Assembly (NCBI GenBank): GCA_030252795.1
Contig: CP127080.1
Coordinates: 1,314,501-1,378,500, forward strand
Source of the DNA: Porticoccaceae bacterium LTM1
GTDB taxonomy: Bacteria > Pseudomonadota > Gammaproteobacteria > Pseudomonadales > Porticoccaceae
DNA: 64,000 bases
Direction: 5' to 3'
The notes beneath the pieces were generated by a model. The model was not told the DNA's origin, did not search any database, and saw only the letters and a list, made by a program, of their open reading frames with translations. The translations under genes and the position numbers were made by a program. Below, piece after piece: positions 53,041-60,188 of the stretch. Within the stretch, counting starts at the first letter, position 1, and the number at the start of each line of letters is the position of its first letter.

Positions 53041-53115
53041 GTCATCCCCGCGAAGGCGGGACAAAAGCACGGAGTGCATTGGGCACCCGTAGGGTGAGCG
53101 TAGCGTACAATCCAT
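53041..53115. repeat. Dispersed repeat related to the 63-bp unit
   Basis: It begins GTCATCCCCGCGAAGGCGGG, which forms a short hairpin (CCCGC/GCGGG), continues with GACAAAAGCACGGAGTGCAT and ends TACAATCC. The layout (hairpin, ACAAAAG, second hairpin, ACAAT) parallels the 63-bp repeats on both sides. Confidence 0.6.
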
Positions 53116-53122
53116 ATTGATT

Positions 53123-53185
53123 ATCATCCTGAGCGCAGCGATGATAAAAGTGCACCGCACGTTGATCTCCGAAAGCGACAATCTC
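53123..53185. repeat. 63-bp dispersed repeat, copy 2
   Basis: Aligns without gaps to 52832-52894. It begins ATCATCCTGAGCGCAGCGAT and ends GCGACAATCTC. Between here and 53511 I find no gene; the stretch 53330-53511 is strikingly AT-rich. Confidence 0.78.
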
Positions 53186-53511
53186 GTATCCAAGCATTGG
53201 GTGTCAATCTGCCTCTTTAACCCACCTATGTCTTGATCCAGCAAAGATATCCCTTTATTGTTCAACAACTGAAGTGCCTGGTGAGCAAGTGCTCATAGAT
53301 TGATCGAAGGAATGGTAGCTGGGTCATTTGGATATCCTCTCCAAATTGTGCTGTAACTCTAAGCAGTATAATTTTCCCTCCTTCTTTCAAGGGAAATTCC
53401 CGAATTAATTTCCCGTTTATCAGAATTAAGAATATTTCATTTTGATAAACATGTAATAAAAACAATGAGTTTTTAGTGGAGCGGGTGGTCAGATAATATA
53501 TTAAATGGGAA

Positions 53512-53563
53512 GCCCGATAATAATTGTTATGAGGCCGAAGGCCTCTTAAACAGGCTGTTAAAT
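53512..53563 (+). repeat. Probable attC site preceding cassette 1
   Basis: GTTAAAT (53557-53563) is a GTTRRRY core site. Upstream is a hairpin GAGGCC-GAA-GGCCTC flanked by TGTT and AACA, and a weak left box GCCCGAT (53512-53518). The left half is poor, so it could be a decayed attC or another boundary. Confidence 0.5.
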
Positions 53564-53570
53564 TGCAAAC

Positions 53571-53885
53571 ATGAACGAAGAGCAAGATGTGAAAAAAGTC
53601 TATTTGGTAAATCCGCCAATCCAAGATCCTTGGAGGACTCGCCAAGAATATATAGACGAGCAAAATCAATCGAAATGGCAGTTTCGGTTAACTATCGCTG
53701 CGCTTGTGGTTAGCATTATCGCTTCACTTGCAGCTGTGGCTTCGGCCTATGCTGCAATTAAAGCATTAAATAATCTCACTCCTACAATAAATGCGGTGCC
53801 AGCGGAAAGTAAAAGCAATTTAACAAGTCAATCTAGTTCGCAGCCTGCGGCTGCTGGGACGCCGCAAAGCGGCGCCCCTAATTGA
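53571..53885 (+). CDS. Cassette 1: small single-pass membrane protein
   Basis: No family recognised. A 104-residue protein with a soluble N-terminus (residues 1-35, DPWRTRQEYIDEQNQSKWQF), one membrane helix (about 38-66, alanine-rich) and a low-complexity Ser/Gln/Ala/Pro tail. The tail's last 20-odd codons are read out of the attC site at 53818, so its sequence is partly dictated by that site. The start lies only eight bases after the cassette boundary. Confidence 0.65.
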   Translation: MNEEQDVKKVYLVNPPIQDPWRTRQEYIDEQNQSKWQFRLTIAALVVSIIASLAAVASAYAAIKALNNLTPTINAVPAESKSNLTSQSSSQPAAAGTPQSGAPN

Positions 53886-53895
53886 AGCGTTAAAT
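53818..53895 (+). repeat. attC site of cassette 1
   Basis: Left box ATTTAAC (53818-53824) and right box GTTAAAT (53889-53895) are exact complements. The inner boxes TCAAT and ATTGA are each three bases inside. The stem continues as TAG/CTA, GGG/CCC and CGCCGC/GCGGCG around AAA. An extra hairpin GCAGCC-TGC-GGCTGC bulges from the left strand. The 78-base length is in the attC range. Confidence 0.82.
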
Positions 53896-53914
53896 TTCGA
53901 GAATAAATATAGAT

Positions 53915-54268
53915 ATGATAAAAATAATACTTTCTAGTTTAGTGGTTTCGGTGTTCATATCTGCTGTGATCACCTTTGCGTCTGTTTCAACGTCAACAGT
54001 AGAGGCATCTGAAAATCTAGCGAGCTTAGAGCTCGCAGAAGAAGAGCTATCTGATTTATCCGAGAAAATGGGAATTTCTGTTGAAGAAATAAAAGAGGGG
54101 TTTGAGCAAGCTAAGACTTCTGACAGTCCGTTTAATTACCCTGGGTTTTACAGATACTGGTTTCAGGCTTTCCTGTGGGTTTTTACAGCATGTTTCGCTT
54201 CAAGTCTAATTCAAAGTTATTTAGTAGTGTCACAATTTAATAAGACAAAGCAGGTAGGGACGCCGTAA
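53915..54268 (+). CDS. Cassette 2: small two-helix membrane protein
   Basis: Function unknown. A 117-residue protein with an N-terminal signal-anchor-like helix (ILSSLVVSVFISAVITFA), an acidic helical middle (about 32-68, EELSDLSEKMGISVEEIKEG) and a second membrane helix near 85-105 (FQAFLWVFTACFASSLI). The middle segment would lie between two membrane passes, probably in the periplasm. The coding sequence ends inside the attC at 54235. Confidence 0.65.
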   Translation: MIKIILSSLVVSVFISAVITFASVSTSTVEASENLASLELAEEELSDLSEKMGISVEEIKEGFEQAKTSDSPFNYPGFYRYWFQAFLWVFTACFASSLIQSYLVVSQFNKTKQVGTP

Positions 54269-54295
54269 TCGGCGTCCCTGTTTGCGGCGTTAAGT
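54235..54295 (+). repeat. attC site of cassette 2
   Basis: Left box ATTTAAT (54235-54241) has T for the usual final C; right core GTTAAGT (54289-54295). Inner boxes CAAAGCAGG and CCTGTTTG pair with one unpaired G on the left strand, the classic extrahelical base. The central stem AGGGACGCCG/CGGCGTCCCT is perfect over 10 bp with loop TAAT. Length 61 bases. Confidence 0.82.
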
Positions 54296-54328
54296 TTTCT
54301 CCGTAATTATGTGGTTATCAAGAGTAGT

Positions 54329-54901
54329 ATGAGTAAGACGAATTCAGCACTGGCGGTGGCCAAAAGAGAGTTAAGAGCGGCAGAGCGATACCATGATGCA
54401 ATGGCGAAGTGTAATTCATTTGAAGATGTGGATATTGAGTGGAGAGGGTTCTTAGTTTCAATCGAGAAAGTCTGGAAGAAGATTGAGAGGGCGGGTGTTG
54501 CGATAAATCAGGGTGAATTTAGTCAGTTTCAGAAGCCTTTCAAGGAACGAAAAAAAAGTGACCAATTGTTAAGCTATATTCTCCATGCGCGCAATAGTGA
54601 TGAGCATAGTGTTCAAGAGGTTACTGATTATCTCAATAACTACTCGGCCATCCCGATTGGAATTATGCAGAGGAGCATGGGGCGGCCAGATGTGTTTGTG
54701 CCAGTGAATCCTGCTGGTAGACCGATGGCTCAAATGGATATTAAGTTTGAATTGCTTGATGTTGTCGATCGAGGAATAACATATAGGCCCCCTTGGGGGA
54801 ATTGTGTTTCAGGGCCAATTTCGCCAATGGAAGCGGCAAGAGAGGCACTTGTTTTTTACCGTGAATATATGTCTTCTTTTGAAGAGTGGTTCACAACCTA
54901 A
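54329..54901 (+). CDS. Cassette 3: uncharacterised soluble protein
   Basis: No family recognised. The predicted 190 residues begin SKTNSALAVAKRELRAAERY with a helical N-terminal half. A RNSDEHSVQEV segment follows, and the C-terminal half has ITYRPPWGNCV. No signal peptide or membrane helix. The ATG at 54329 has AAGAG upstream; a GTG at 54311 would extend it by six residues. The stop falls inside the attC at 54896. It is the largest of the four cassette proteins. Confidence 0.7.
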   Translation: MSKTNSALAVAKRELRAAERYHDAMAKCNSFEDVDIEWRGFLVSIEKVWKKIERAGVAINQGEFSQFQKPFKERKKSDQLLSYILHARNSDEHSVQEVTDYLNNYSAIPIGIMQRSMGRPDVFVPVNPAGRPMAQMDIKFELLDVVDRGITYRPPWGNCVSGPISPMEAAREALVFYREYMSSFEEWFTT

Positions 54902-54950
54902 CAAGAAAGGGCAACTGACGCCTACGGCGCAATTGCCTTGAACGCTATGC
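54896..54950 (+). repeat. attC site of cassette 3
   Basis: Left box ACCTAAC (54896-54902) fits RYYYAAC. The stem AAGG-G-CAA pairs with TTGCCTT with an unpaired G, then CGCC/GGCG around TAC. The right core reads GCTATGC (54944-54950), one base from GTTATGC and outside the GTTRRRY consensus. Length 55 bases. Confidence 0.72.
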
Positions 54951-54974
54951 ACCCAGTTACTATGGAGAGGTGAA

Positions 54975-55310
54975 ATGGAATTTACACTTTTAGAATGCAA
55001 GCACTGCAATGAGACTGGAACTTGCCAGCTCGAGGACGGTGTATCGTGCGGAACCTGCATCAAAGAAGCTAAAGCCAAGAAGGGATCTAAAGTTGTTGCA
55101 TGCGGGGTTTGCGCTGGTGTAGGAAAGGTTGAACCAAAGACATCCAGGCTCAATAGTAGGTTGCCATTTCTTATTGTGATGTTGGTTCTACTGGTTTTCT
55201 ATTTCTATAGCTTCGTCAACTTAGGCGATGATTCAAAGTTTGATCAAATATTTCCACTGGTGGCCTCATTAACAACAATGATAGTAACTTTTTACTTCAC
55301 CAAGAAATAA
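54975..55310 (+). CDS. Cassette 4: zinc-ribbon-like membrane protein
   Basis: No named family. The N-terminal half (1-58) has four CxxC-type cysteine pairs: CKHC, C..C around SCGTC, and CGVCAGVGKVEPK, whose last part resembles the DnaJ CxxCxGxG zinc repeat. The C-terminal half has two membrane helices (PFLIVMLVLLVFYFYSF and LVASLTTMIVTFYF). GGAGAGG lies six bases before the ATG. It would place a metal-binding domain at the cytosolic membrane face. Confidence 0.7.
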   Translation: MEFTLLECKHCNETGTCQLEDGVSCGTCIKEAKAKKGSKVVACGVCAGVGKVEPKTSRLNSRLPFLIVMLVLLVFYFYSFVNLGDDSKFDQIFPLVASLTTMIVTFYFTKK

Positions 55311-55311
55311 T

Positions 55312-55318
55312 GCATAGC
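55312..55318 (+). repeat. Remnant left box of the cassette 4 attC
   Basis: GCATAGC immediately after the cassette 4 stop is the exact complement of the cassette's first bases, GCTATGC at 54944. I cannot find matching inner and right boxes before the chromosomal gene at 55433, so the last site looks truncated. Confidence 0.5.
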
Positions 55319-55432
55319 ACGCCGCTAAAATATGACCTAGCCGCAACAAAAAGTACGATTTCTACTGGACTTGCTACGTGTTGATTCGTATACCAGTTTA
55401 GCTGGATATTAATAAATATATTTTTAATCGCA

Positions 55433-55924
55433 ATGGAAATAGGCCTCGGAACCCCGTCAGCTAAATACCGGATTTATATCGGTAATCGACCGCCGCTACC
55501 CGAATATCAGGCACTGGATCAACTGCGCCCGGTATTACCCGGTGAAGTTGCCCATATTGTCGAACAAACCGGAAACCACTGGCGGAAAATTTTTAATCTG
55601 TTTGCCAAGTTGATGTTTGAGTTGAATGCTGAAGGTCACTCAACTTGGCAGGCTTTTCGGGATAATCGCCTTTTACAGTCTGGAGCTGATCACGCATTAC
55701 TCTTCAGTCAGCCCGGTTTTAGCCAACCGGATACGATCCATATCGTCAGCGGCAAGAGCCATGCGCTAGCACTGGGGTTTGAGCAGTTGTCAGAATTGAA
55801 ACAAGACTTTGCCGTTGATAAAAGCCGGAAGCTGATTGTCTCGCCGTATTTTGATTATCGACAGTTGTCGAATCAGAAGTTGGCGGAGTTGGTGGGGGTT
55901 GTTAAAAAGTTGGATGGGTTGTAA
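55433..55924 (+). CDS. Conserved uncharacterised protein (possibly DUF6942)
   Basis: A 163-residue cytosolic protein. The opening GLGTPSAKYRIYIGNRPPL, the block GEVAHIVEQTGNHWRKIFN and DTIHIVSGKSHALALGF look like a conserved pseudomonad-type family; I believe DUF6942, with low certainty. Composition returns to that of the core genome, so it marks the right edge of the cassette island. No clear ribosome site precedes the ATG, which may be because the upstream sequence was replaced by the cassette array. Confidence 0.75.
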   Translation: MEIGLGTPSAKYRIYIGNRPPLPEYQALDQLRPVLPGEVAHIVEQTGNHWRKIFNLFAKLMFELNAEGHSTWQAFRDNRLLQSGADHALLFSQPGFSQPDTIHIVSGKSHALALGFEQLSELKQDFAVDKSRKLIVSPYFDYRQLSNQKLAELVGVVKKLDGL

Positions 55925-55928
55925 GACG

Positions 55929-56004
55929 CTGGATTGCTTCGCTTTGCTCGCAATGACGGGTAATTCACCAGAGCTGTCATTGCGAGTGTAGCGAAGCAAT
56001 CCAG
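55929..56004. repeat. Inverted repeat of the GTCATTGCGAGCG type
   Basis: 29-base arms (55929-55957, 55976-56004) match at 26 positions around an 18-base loop. The arms read GGATTGCTTCGC on one side and GCGAAGCAATCC on the other, the very widespread 'CATTGCGAG/GCAATCC' intergenic type. It lies between convergent genes. Confidence 0.9.
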
Positions 56005-56009
56005 TGGCT

Positions 56010-56681
56010 TTATTCTGAACTGGTCTGGGGCGCTTCCAGCTCCAGTGGCACCAGCAAGCGATGGAAATCCCGCGGAGCTACATATTGTAGGGTTTCTTTC
56101 CCCTCGTCATTTAAAATCACATCCACACCTTTGGCTTCGTAGAGGTAGTGGTGGCTTTCGCCGCGGTCAATGATTTGGTCGGGTTTGCCAAATAGTTTTT
56201 CAATAACTTCGGCATCAAGGCTGGCAGTTGGCAAAAATGTCAGGTCGCTGACCAGCAGGGTCTCGCCTATGTTCATCATGTCCTGACCGAGTGTGAATTT
56301 TCTGGAGCCGGTGCCGAGGTATTCGGACTCCACTGCATTCTCTGCCAGGTAAGTAACCATACTCGGCTCGGCTTTGGCGGAAATCACCAGTTTTCCGGCC
56401 AGTGGGCCTGACTTGAAGTGGCTGTAATACATCTCCAGGTTGGCATTGTCCTGCTGGTCGATCATTACAGCGATTTCATAATCAATACCAAATTGTGTGG
56501 CGGCTTCTTTAAAGGTGGTGGCTCCCAGATTGATTCCAAATACATCGCTGGTTCCGTCATCCCGAACATCAATTTGCCAGGGTAGGCCAGTAGCAGCCAC
56601 GTCTGAAACGTCAGGCTTTAAGAATTGGTATGCGGTAAATGCTGTAGCCAGCACTAAGAGAATGATCAGTAATTTTTTCAC
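56010..56681 (-). CDS. Uncharacterised exported/anchored protein
   Basis: No family recognised. A 223-residue protein with an N-terminal hydrophobic helix (LLIILLVLATAFTAYQFL) that could be a signal anchor, then an alpha-beta domain with GLPWQIDVRDDGTSDVFGIN near the start. That segment and the later LFGKPDQIIDRGESHHYLY suggest a periplasmic domain. Its start overlaps the rbgA-like gene end by four bases (ATGA), so it is co-translated with that GTPase. Confidence 0.78.
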   Translation of the reverse strand: MKKLLIILLVLATAFTAYQFLKPDVSDVAATGLPWQIDVRDDGTSDVFGINLGATTFKEAATQFGIDYEIAVMIDQQDNANLEMYYSHFKSGPLAGKLVISAKAEPSMVTYLAENAVESEYLGTGSRKFTLGQDMMNIGETLLVSDLTFLPTASLDAEVIEKLFGKPDQIIDRGESHHYLYEAKGVDVILNDEGKETLQYVAPRDFHRLLVPLELEAPQTSSE

Positions 56682-57634
56682 GAGGGCTTGTTCCTGTTTC
56701 GGCTTCCTTGACGACGCTGTTTGCGGGCGGCTTTTTTCTCTGCTTTTTCCGCGCGAATTACTTCCAGTTCAGCCATTTCTCTTTCCATCTCGGTTGGCGT
56801 TTCCAGCGTCAGTCGCCCAATGGTCCCGGCACGGAGTTCGGTCAGCAGGATTTTGGAAACCTTATCCAGGTCAACACGGCCACCGGCACCCAGGCAGCCT
56901 CGGCGGGCGCCGATTAATTCCAGCAGCTCCAGAGCGGGACTTGGGCTGTGAGCGTCGGGGAGCTCGGCAATACCATATCGCTCGCTGACCATTTTCGGGT
57001 AGTTCTCCAGCAAAAACTCGGCGGCGAAGAACGCTATATCATCGTGCTCAATAGCGGTGTCTTTGATGGCGCCGGTGGTAGCCAGGCGATATCCGGTGTT
57101 GCGGTTCTCCAGATTGGCCCACAGCACGCCTGGGGTATCATGCAGAACGATTCCGTTGCGAAGGTTGATGCGTTGCTGCCCTTTGGTAACCGCCGGCTCG
57201 TTGCCGGTTTTGGCGATGATACGACCGGCCAGTGTATTGATCAGGGTGGACTTGCCAACATTGGGGATGCCCATGATCATGGCGTTGATGCTTTTCACGC
57301 CCTGATCTTTCTCCGGCAGCATTTTCCGGCACAGGTCGATAATCTGCAGGGCTTTGGATGGCTCTTCTGTAGTGATTGCGAGGGTTTTAACCCCTTGCTC
57401 CTGTTCAAGGTAGTGTTGCCACTGAAGGGTGCGCTCCGGGTCGGCGAGATCCGACTTGCTGAGCACCTTGATGCAGGGTTTGTCACCGCGAATACTGCGA
57501 ATCATCGGATTTTCGCTGCTGAAAGGAATGCGCGCATCCAGCACTTCGATGATCATGTCTACCTCTGGCAGAAGCTGTTTCATCTCTTTGCTGGCCTTGT
57601 GCATATGGCCTGGGTACCACTGAATTTGTTGCAT
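56678..57634 (-). CDS. Circularly permuted GTPase, YlqF/RbgA family
   Basis: A 318-residue ribosome-assembly GTPase. The permuted order is visible: G4 (LSKSDLAD, residues about 58-65) precedes G1 (MGIPNVGKST, about 121-130) and G3 (DTPGVLW, about 165). The start IQWYPGHMHKASKEMKQLL is the family hallmark. Homologues act in late 50S assembly. The C-terminus is Lys/Arg-rich (KKAARKQRRQGSRNR), suiting rRNA binding. It is the first gene of a two-gene minus-strand unit. Confidence 0.94.
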   Translation of the reverse strand: MQQIQWYPGHMHKASKEMKQLLPEVDMIIEVLDARIPFSSENPMIRSIRGDKPCIKVLSKSDLADPERTLQWQHYLEQEQGVKTLAITTEEPSKALQIIDLCRKMLPEKDQGVKSINAMIMGIPNVGKSTLINTLAGRIIAKTGNEPAVTKGQQRINLRNGIVLHDTPGVLWANLENRNTGYRLATTGAIKDTAIEHDDIAFFAAEFLLENYPKMVSERYGIAELPDAHSPSPALELLELIGARRGCLGAGGRVDLDKVSKILLTELRAGTIGRLTLETPTEMEREMAELEVIRAEKAEKKAARKQRRQGSRNRNKPS

Positions 57635-57724
57635 GTCTGGAAAACCTTTGAATTAGCCCGTTATTTTAGAAGCCTGGGGCCGATTTTGATATAGTGCCGC
57701 CTCTCAATCTGAAACGAGTTGACG

Positions 57725-58198
57725 ATGAATTACCTGCCGCTGGATCAATACAAATACGCCTGGGTGTTTCGCCGCCAGGATATGGCTGTGACGCCGGACG
57801 ATCTGGCGCAGATCAAGCCGTTAACCGCCAGTCGCTCTGCAGAAGTCTGGCGTGGCCAGATTAGTCCGGTATGTCTCTATCCGAGCCACTTTGGCTCGGG
57901 CGATTGGGCAGGGCAGGAGAAGACCTGGAAGGCAAAGGAGCAATGGCAGGGGGCTTGGGATTCCGATAGCCCGGAACTGCCAGAGCTGCTCTCTGGGCAT
58001 ATTAAGTGGGAGCCTAATGTCACCGTCTATTTCTGTTACAAGCACGACCATGTGATTGAAACCACTTGGGGCGTTTTTCGCCGCAACTGGAAGTGCTTCC
58101 TGTTTTTTGATGACGGACCTCTGCTGGTTGGTCGCAAGCGTAAAGAAGTGGCGCAGTTCTTTGAGGATGGGACTTTGCAGGTCGGCATACGCGCCTGA
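57725..58198 (+). CDS. DUF2947 family protein
   Basis: A 157-residue soluble protein of the DUF2947 family, with the start YLPLDQYKYAWVFRRQDM, the middle NVTVYFCYKHDHVIETTWG and the C-terminal FDDGPLLVGRKRKEV. Function unknown. I use the ATG at 57725; a TTG at 57719 adds two residues. It is divergent from the GTPase gene; the promoters share the 90-base gap. Confidence 0.88.
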   Translation: MNYLPLDQYKYAWVFRRQDMAVTPDDLAQIKPLTASRSAEVWRGQISPVCLYPSHFGSGDWAGQEKTWKAKEQWQGAWDSDSPELPELLSGHIKWEPNVTVYFCYKHDHVIETTWGVFRRNWKCFLFFDDGPLLVGRKRKEVAQFFEDGTLQVGIRA

Positions 58199-58332
58199 TT
58201 GCTCCCAAGCTTCTCTCTGCCATTAGCACAGACCGAGTCACAGAAACAGACTTGTCATCACCACTTCAGATTGGCCATCATAGCGACCTTTCAGAGATTC
58301 CCAAGATAACAAGACAGAGAGCAGCCATACCC

Positions 58333-59268
58333 ATGTGGTTTAAAAACATCCAGGTTTACCGTTTTACCAAACCCTTTCAATTCTCCGCAGAGGAGTTGGA
58401 TGAGAAGCTGGCCGAGCAGGCGTTTGTGCCCTGCGGCAGCCAGGATATGCACCGCACTGGCTGGGTACCCCCTCTGGGTGACCCGGAAGGCTCATACATC
58501 CACAGCGCCAACGGTTACATCATGCTCAGTGCTAAACGTCAGGACAAGGTTCTGCCTGCCGCTGTGGTGAACGAATTTGTGCAGGAAAAGGTTGAAGAGC
58601 TTCAGGAGCAGGAGAGTCGCAAGATTGGTCGCAAGGAGCGCCAGGAAATTAAGGACGAGATGATTTTTACCCTGTTGCCACGTGCGTTTACCCGTTCCAG
58701 CAAACTCTTTGCATACATCGATTTGAAAGCACAGCTGCTGATCATCAATGCTGGTTCCGCCAAAAAGGCTGAGGATTTCTGTCATGTACTGCGCGAAACA
58801 CTGGGTACGCTGCCTGTGGTGCCGGTAACCACCAATAATATTCCCCAGCAGGTAATGACCAACTGGATGCGCGAAGGCATTCACCCGGAAGGCTTTGAGT
58901 TGGGCGGGGAGTGTGAGTTACGCGATACCAGTGACGAAGGCGGTGTGATCCGCTGTAAAAACCAGGTGCTGACCGCAGCGGAAATCAACAACCACGTTCA
59001 GGATAGTATGTACGTGAGCAAGATTGAGCTGGCTTCTACCAACGGAATCGAGTGTATCGTTGATGAAAACTTTGCCATCAAGCGTATTCGCTATGGCGAT
59101 ATGATTCAGGACAAGGCCGAAGAAGTGTACACCGGCGATGCGGCCGAACGTTTTGATGTGGACTTCTCGATTATGACACTGGAGCTGTCGGCGCTGATTG
59201 AATCACTGCTGAGTGCTTTTGGCGGTGAAAATCTGGATGCCATTGAAGATGAAGTGATTGCTGCTTAA
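58333..59268 (+). CDS. rdgC: Recombination-associated protein RdgC
   Basis: A 311-residue DNA-binding ring protein that restrains RecA. The hallmark start WFKNIQVYRFTKPF, FVPCGSQDMHRTGWVPPLG and the C-terminal SALIESLLSAFGG fit the family and its usual length of about 300. The frame extends upstream to 58252, but homology begins at the ATG at 58333. It is a single gene followed by an inverted repeat at 59353. Confidence 0.95.
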   Translation: MWFKNIQVYRFTKPFQFSAEELDEKLAEQAFVPCGSQDMHRTGWVPPLGDPEGSYIHSANGYIMLSAKRQDKVLPAAVVNEFVQEKVEELQEQESRKIGRKERQEIKDEMIFTLLPRAFTRSSKLFAYIDLKAQLLIINAGSAKKAEDFCHVLRETLGTLPVVPVTTNNIPQQVMTNWMREGIHPEGFELGGECELRDTSDEGGVIRCKNQVLTAAEINNHVQDSMYVSKIELASTNGIECIVDENFAIKRIRYGDMIQDKAEEVYTGDAAERFDVDFSIMTLELSALIESLLSAFGGENLDAIEDEVIAA

Positions 59269-59352
59269 AGGGGCAGTCACACCATGTAATTTTCAGCACA
59301 TACTTATTTATCTATGTGTGCCAAATGCCCGTGTCCTTAGGGCTTTTTACTG

Positions 59353-59427
59353 TGTCATCCTGAGCGTAGCGAAGGATCTCGTTGTGAATAGTTAGGCAAG
59401 AGATCCTTCGCTGCGCTCAGGATGACA
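59353..59427. repeat. Inverted repeat of the GTCATCCTGAGCG type
   Basis: 28-base arms (59353-59380, 59400-59427) match at 27 positions around a 19-base loop; the same arm sequence as 17036. The remainder of the gap between rdgC and ppiC shows no gene. Confidence 0.9.
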
Positions 59428-59548
59428 GATGATAAGATTTTTCGCTGCGCTCAGTTATGCGGGGATTATTGCTGTCACGAGACAGATAGCGCGGAACCCC
59501 AGAGGCTTTGTGCTACGCTCTTTTTATTTCTACACCCCGGAATGCACT

Positions 59549-59827
59549 ATGACCACAGCCATTGTTCGCCATATTCTGGTCAAGCACAAAGACCAGGCCG
59601 AAAAACTCAAACAGCAAATCGCTAAAGGCGCTGATTTTGGCCAGATGGCCAAGAAGCACTCCATTTGCCCAAGCAAACGTCGCGGTGGAGACCTTGGCGA
59701 AGTGCGCAAGGGTGATATGGTGAAGCCGTTTGAGGATGTGGTGTTTAAGAAGCCTACCAATGTAGTGCATGGTCCGGTGAAAACCCGCTTTGGATATCAT
59801 TTGATTGAGACGGTGTTTCGGGGGTAA
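59549..59827 (+). CDS. ppiC: Peptidyl-prolyl isomerase C (parvulin)
   Basis: A 92-residue single-domain parvulin, cytosolic as in E. coli PpiC. VRHILVKHKDQAEKLKQQI, ADFGQMAKKHSICPSKRRGG and the C-terminal FGYHLIETVFRG match closely. The true start is the ATG at 59549, although the frame stays open far upstream. It catalyses proline cis-trans isomerisation in protein folding. Confidence 0.94.
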   Translation: MTTAIVRHILVKHKDQAEKLKQQIAKGADFGQMAKKHSICPSKRRGGDLGEVRKGDMVKPFEDVVFKKPTNVVHGPVKTRFGYHLIETVFRG

Positions 59828-60188
59828 TAGCTAATTACCGAGCAGTGTGACCCGACCAAAGTTACCAATTCTTTGGGTAGAACCGTCAAGGAACAATGGA
59901 TATAGCAGTGCCACTTGGGGAGTCAATAAATCACTAGGGGTTGCGCAATTCACTGCCAAGAAAGTGAGGCGCTTTTAAGGCTCTTTCTTTTGCATTCTTT
60001 TCTTTGAGCCAGCAAAGAAAAGAATGTTGCCCCCAGTGCACAGAAGTAGCTCGCCGCAGGCGCATGCGAAACTTTCGGGGGCGAAATTCAAAGAGCAAGT
60101 ACAACAATGTGTAGATACCCGCCTGAGCGGGCACGACAAAAAATTAAATCTCTGAATCTTGCTAAAGGCTGTGTATCGATGGAGGAAG
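59828..60188. other. Gene-free 361-base gap with dispersed repeats
   Basis: No gene seen. It contains the perfect hairpin at 59993, a GC-rich stretch about 60027-60085 typical of the same repeat type (ending GGGGGCGAAATTC) and a short CCCGCCTGAGCGGG hairpin near 60118. Confidence 0.6.
59993..60026. repeat. Perfect 14-bp hairpin of a dispersed repeat
   Basis: CATTCTTTTCTTTG (59993-60006) pairs exactly with CAAAGAAAAGAATG (60013-60026) around AGCCAG. I recall this as a common intergenic repeat in gammaproteobacteria. Confidence 0.8.

Larger units (their letters stand above)
53557..55318 (+). mobile_element. Integron-type gene-cassette array without integrase in the window
   Basis: Four small plus-strand genes alternate with attC-like sites, each site lying at the 3' end of its gene. 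The left box of each site is complementary to the first bases of its own cassette: GTTAAAT with ATTTAAC exactly, GTTAAAT with ATTTAAT, GTTAAGT with ACCTAAC, and GCTATGC with GCATAGC exactly. This is the relation expected of excised circular cassettes. The region is AT-richer than its surroundings and its proteins are unknown. No tyrosine recombinase or attI is visible, so it fits an integrase-less attC cluster. Confidence 0.75.

Noticed and set aside
53262-53669. Minus-strand open frame of 135 codons over the start of the cassette array
   Set aside because: It runs antisense through the probable attC and the cassette 1 gene, has no ribosome site or recognisable domain, and its hydrophobic composition follows from AT-rich DNA.
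55319-55432. Search for the inner and right boxes of a full attC after cassette 4
   Set aside because: No stem complementary to the left half was found before 55433, so only a half site is reported.
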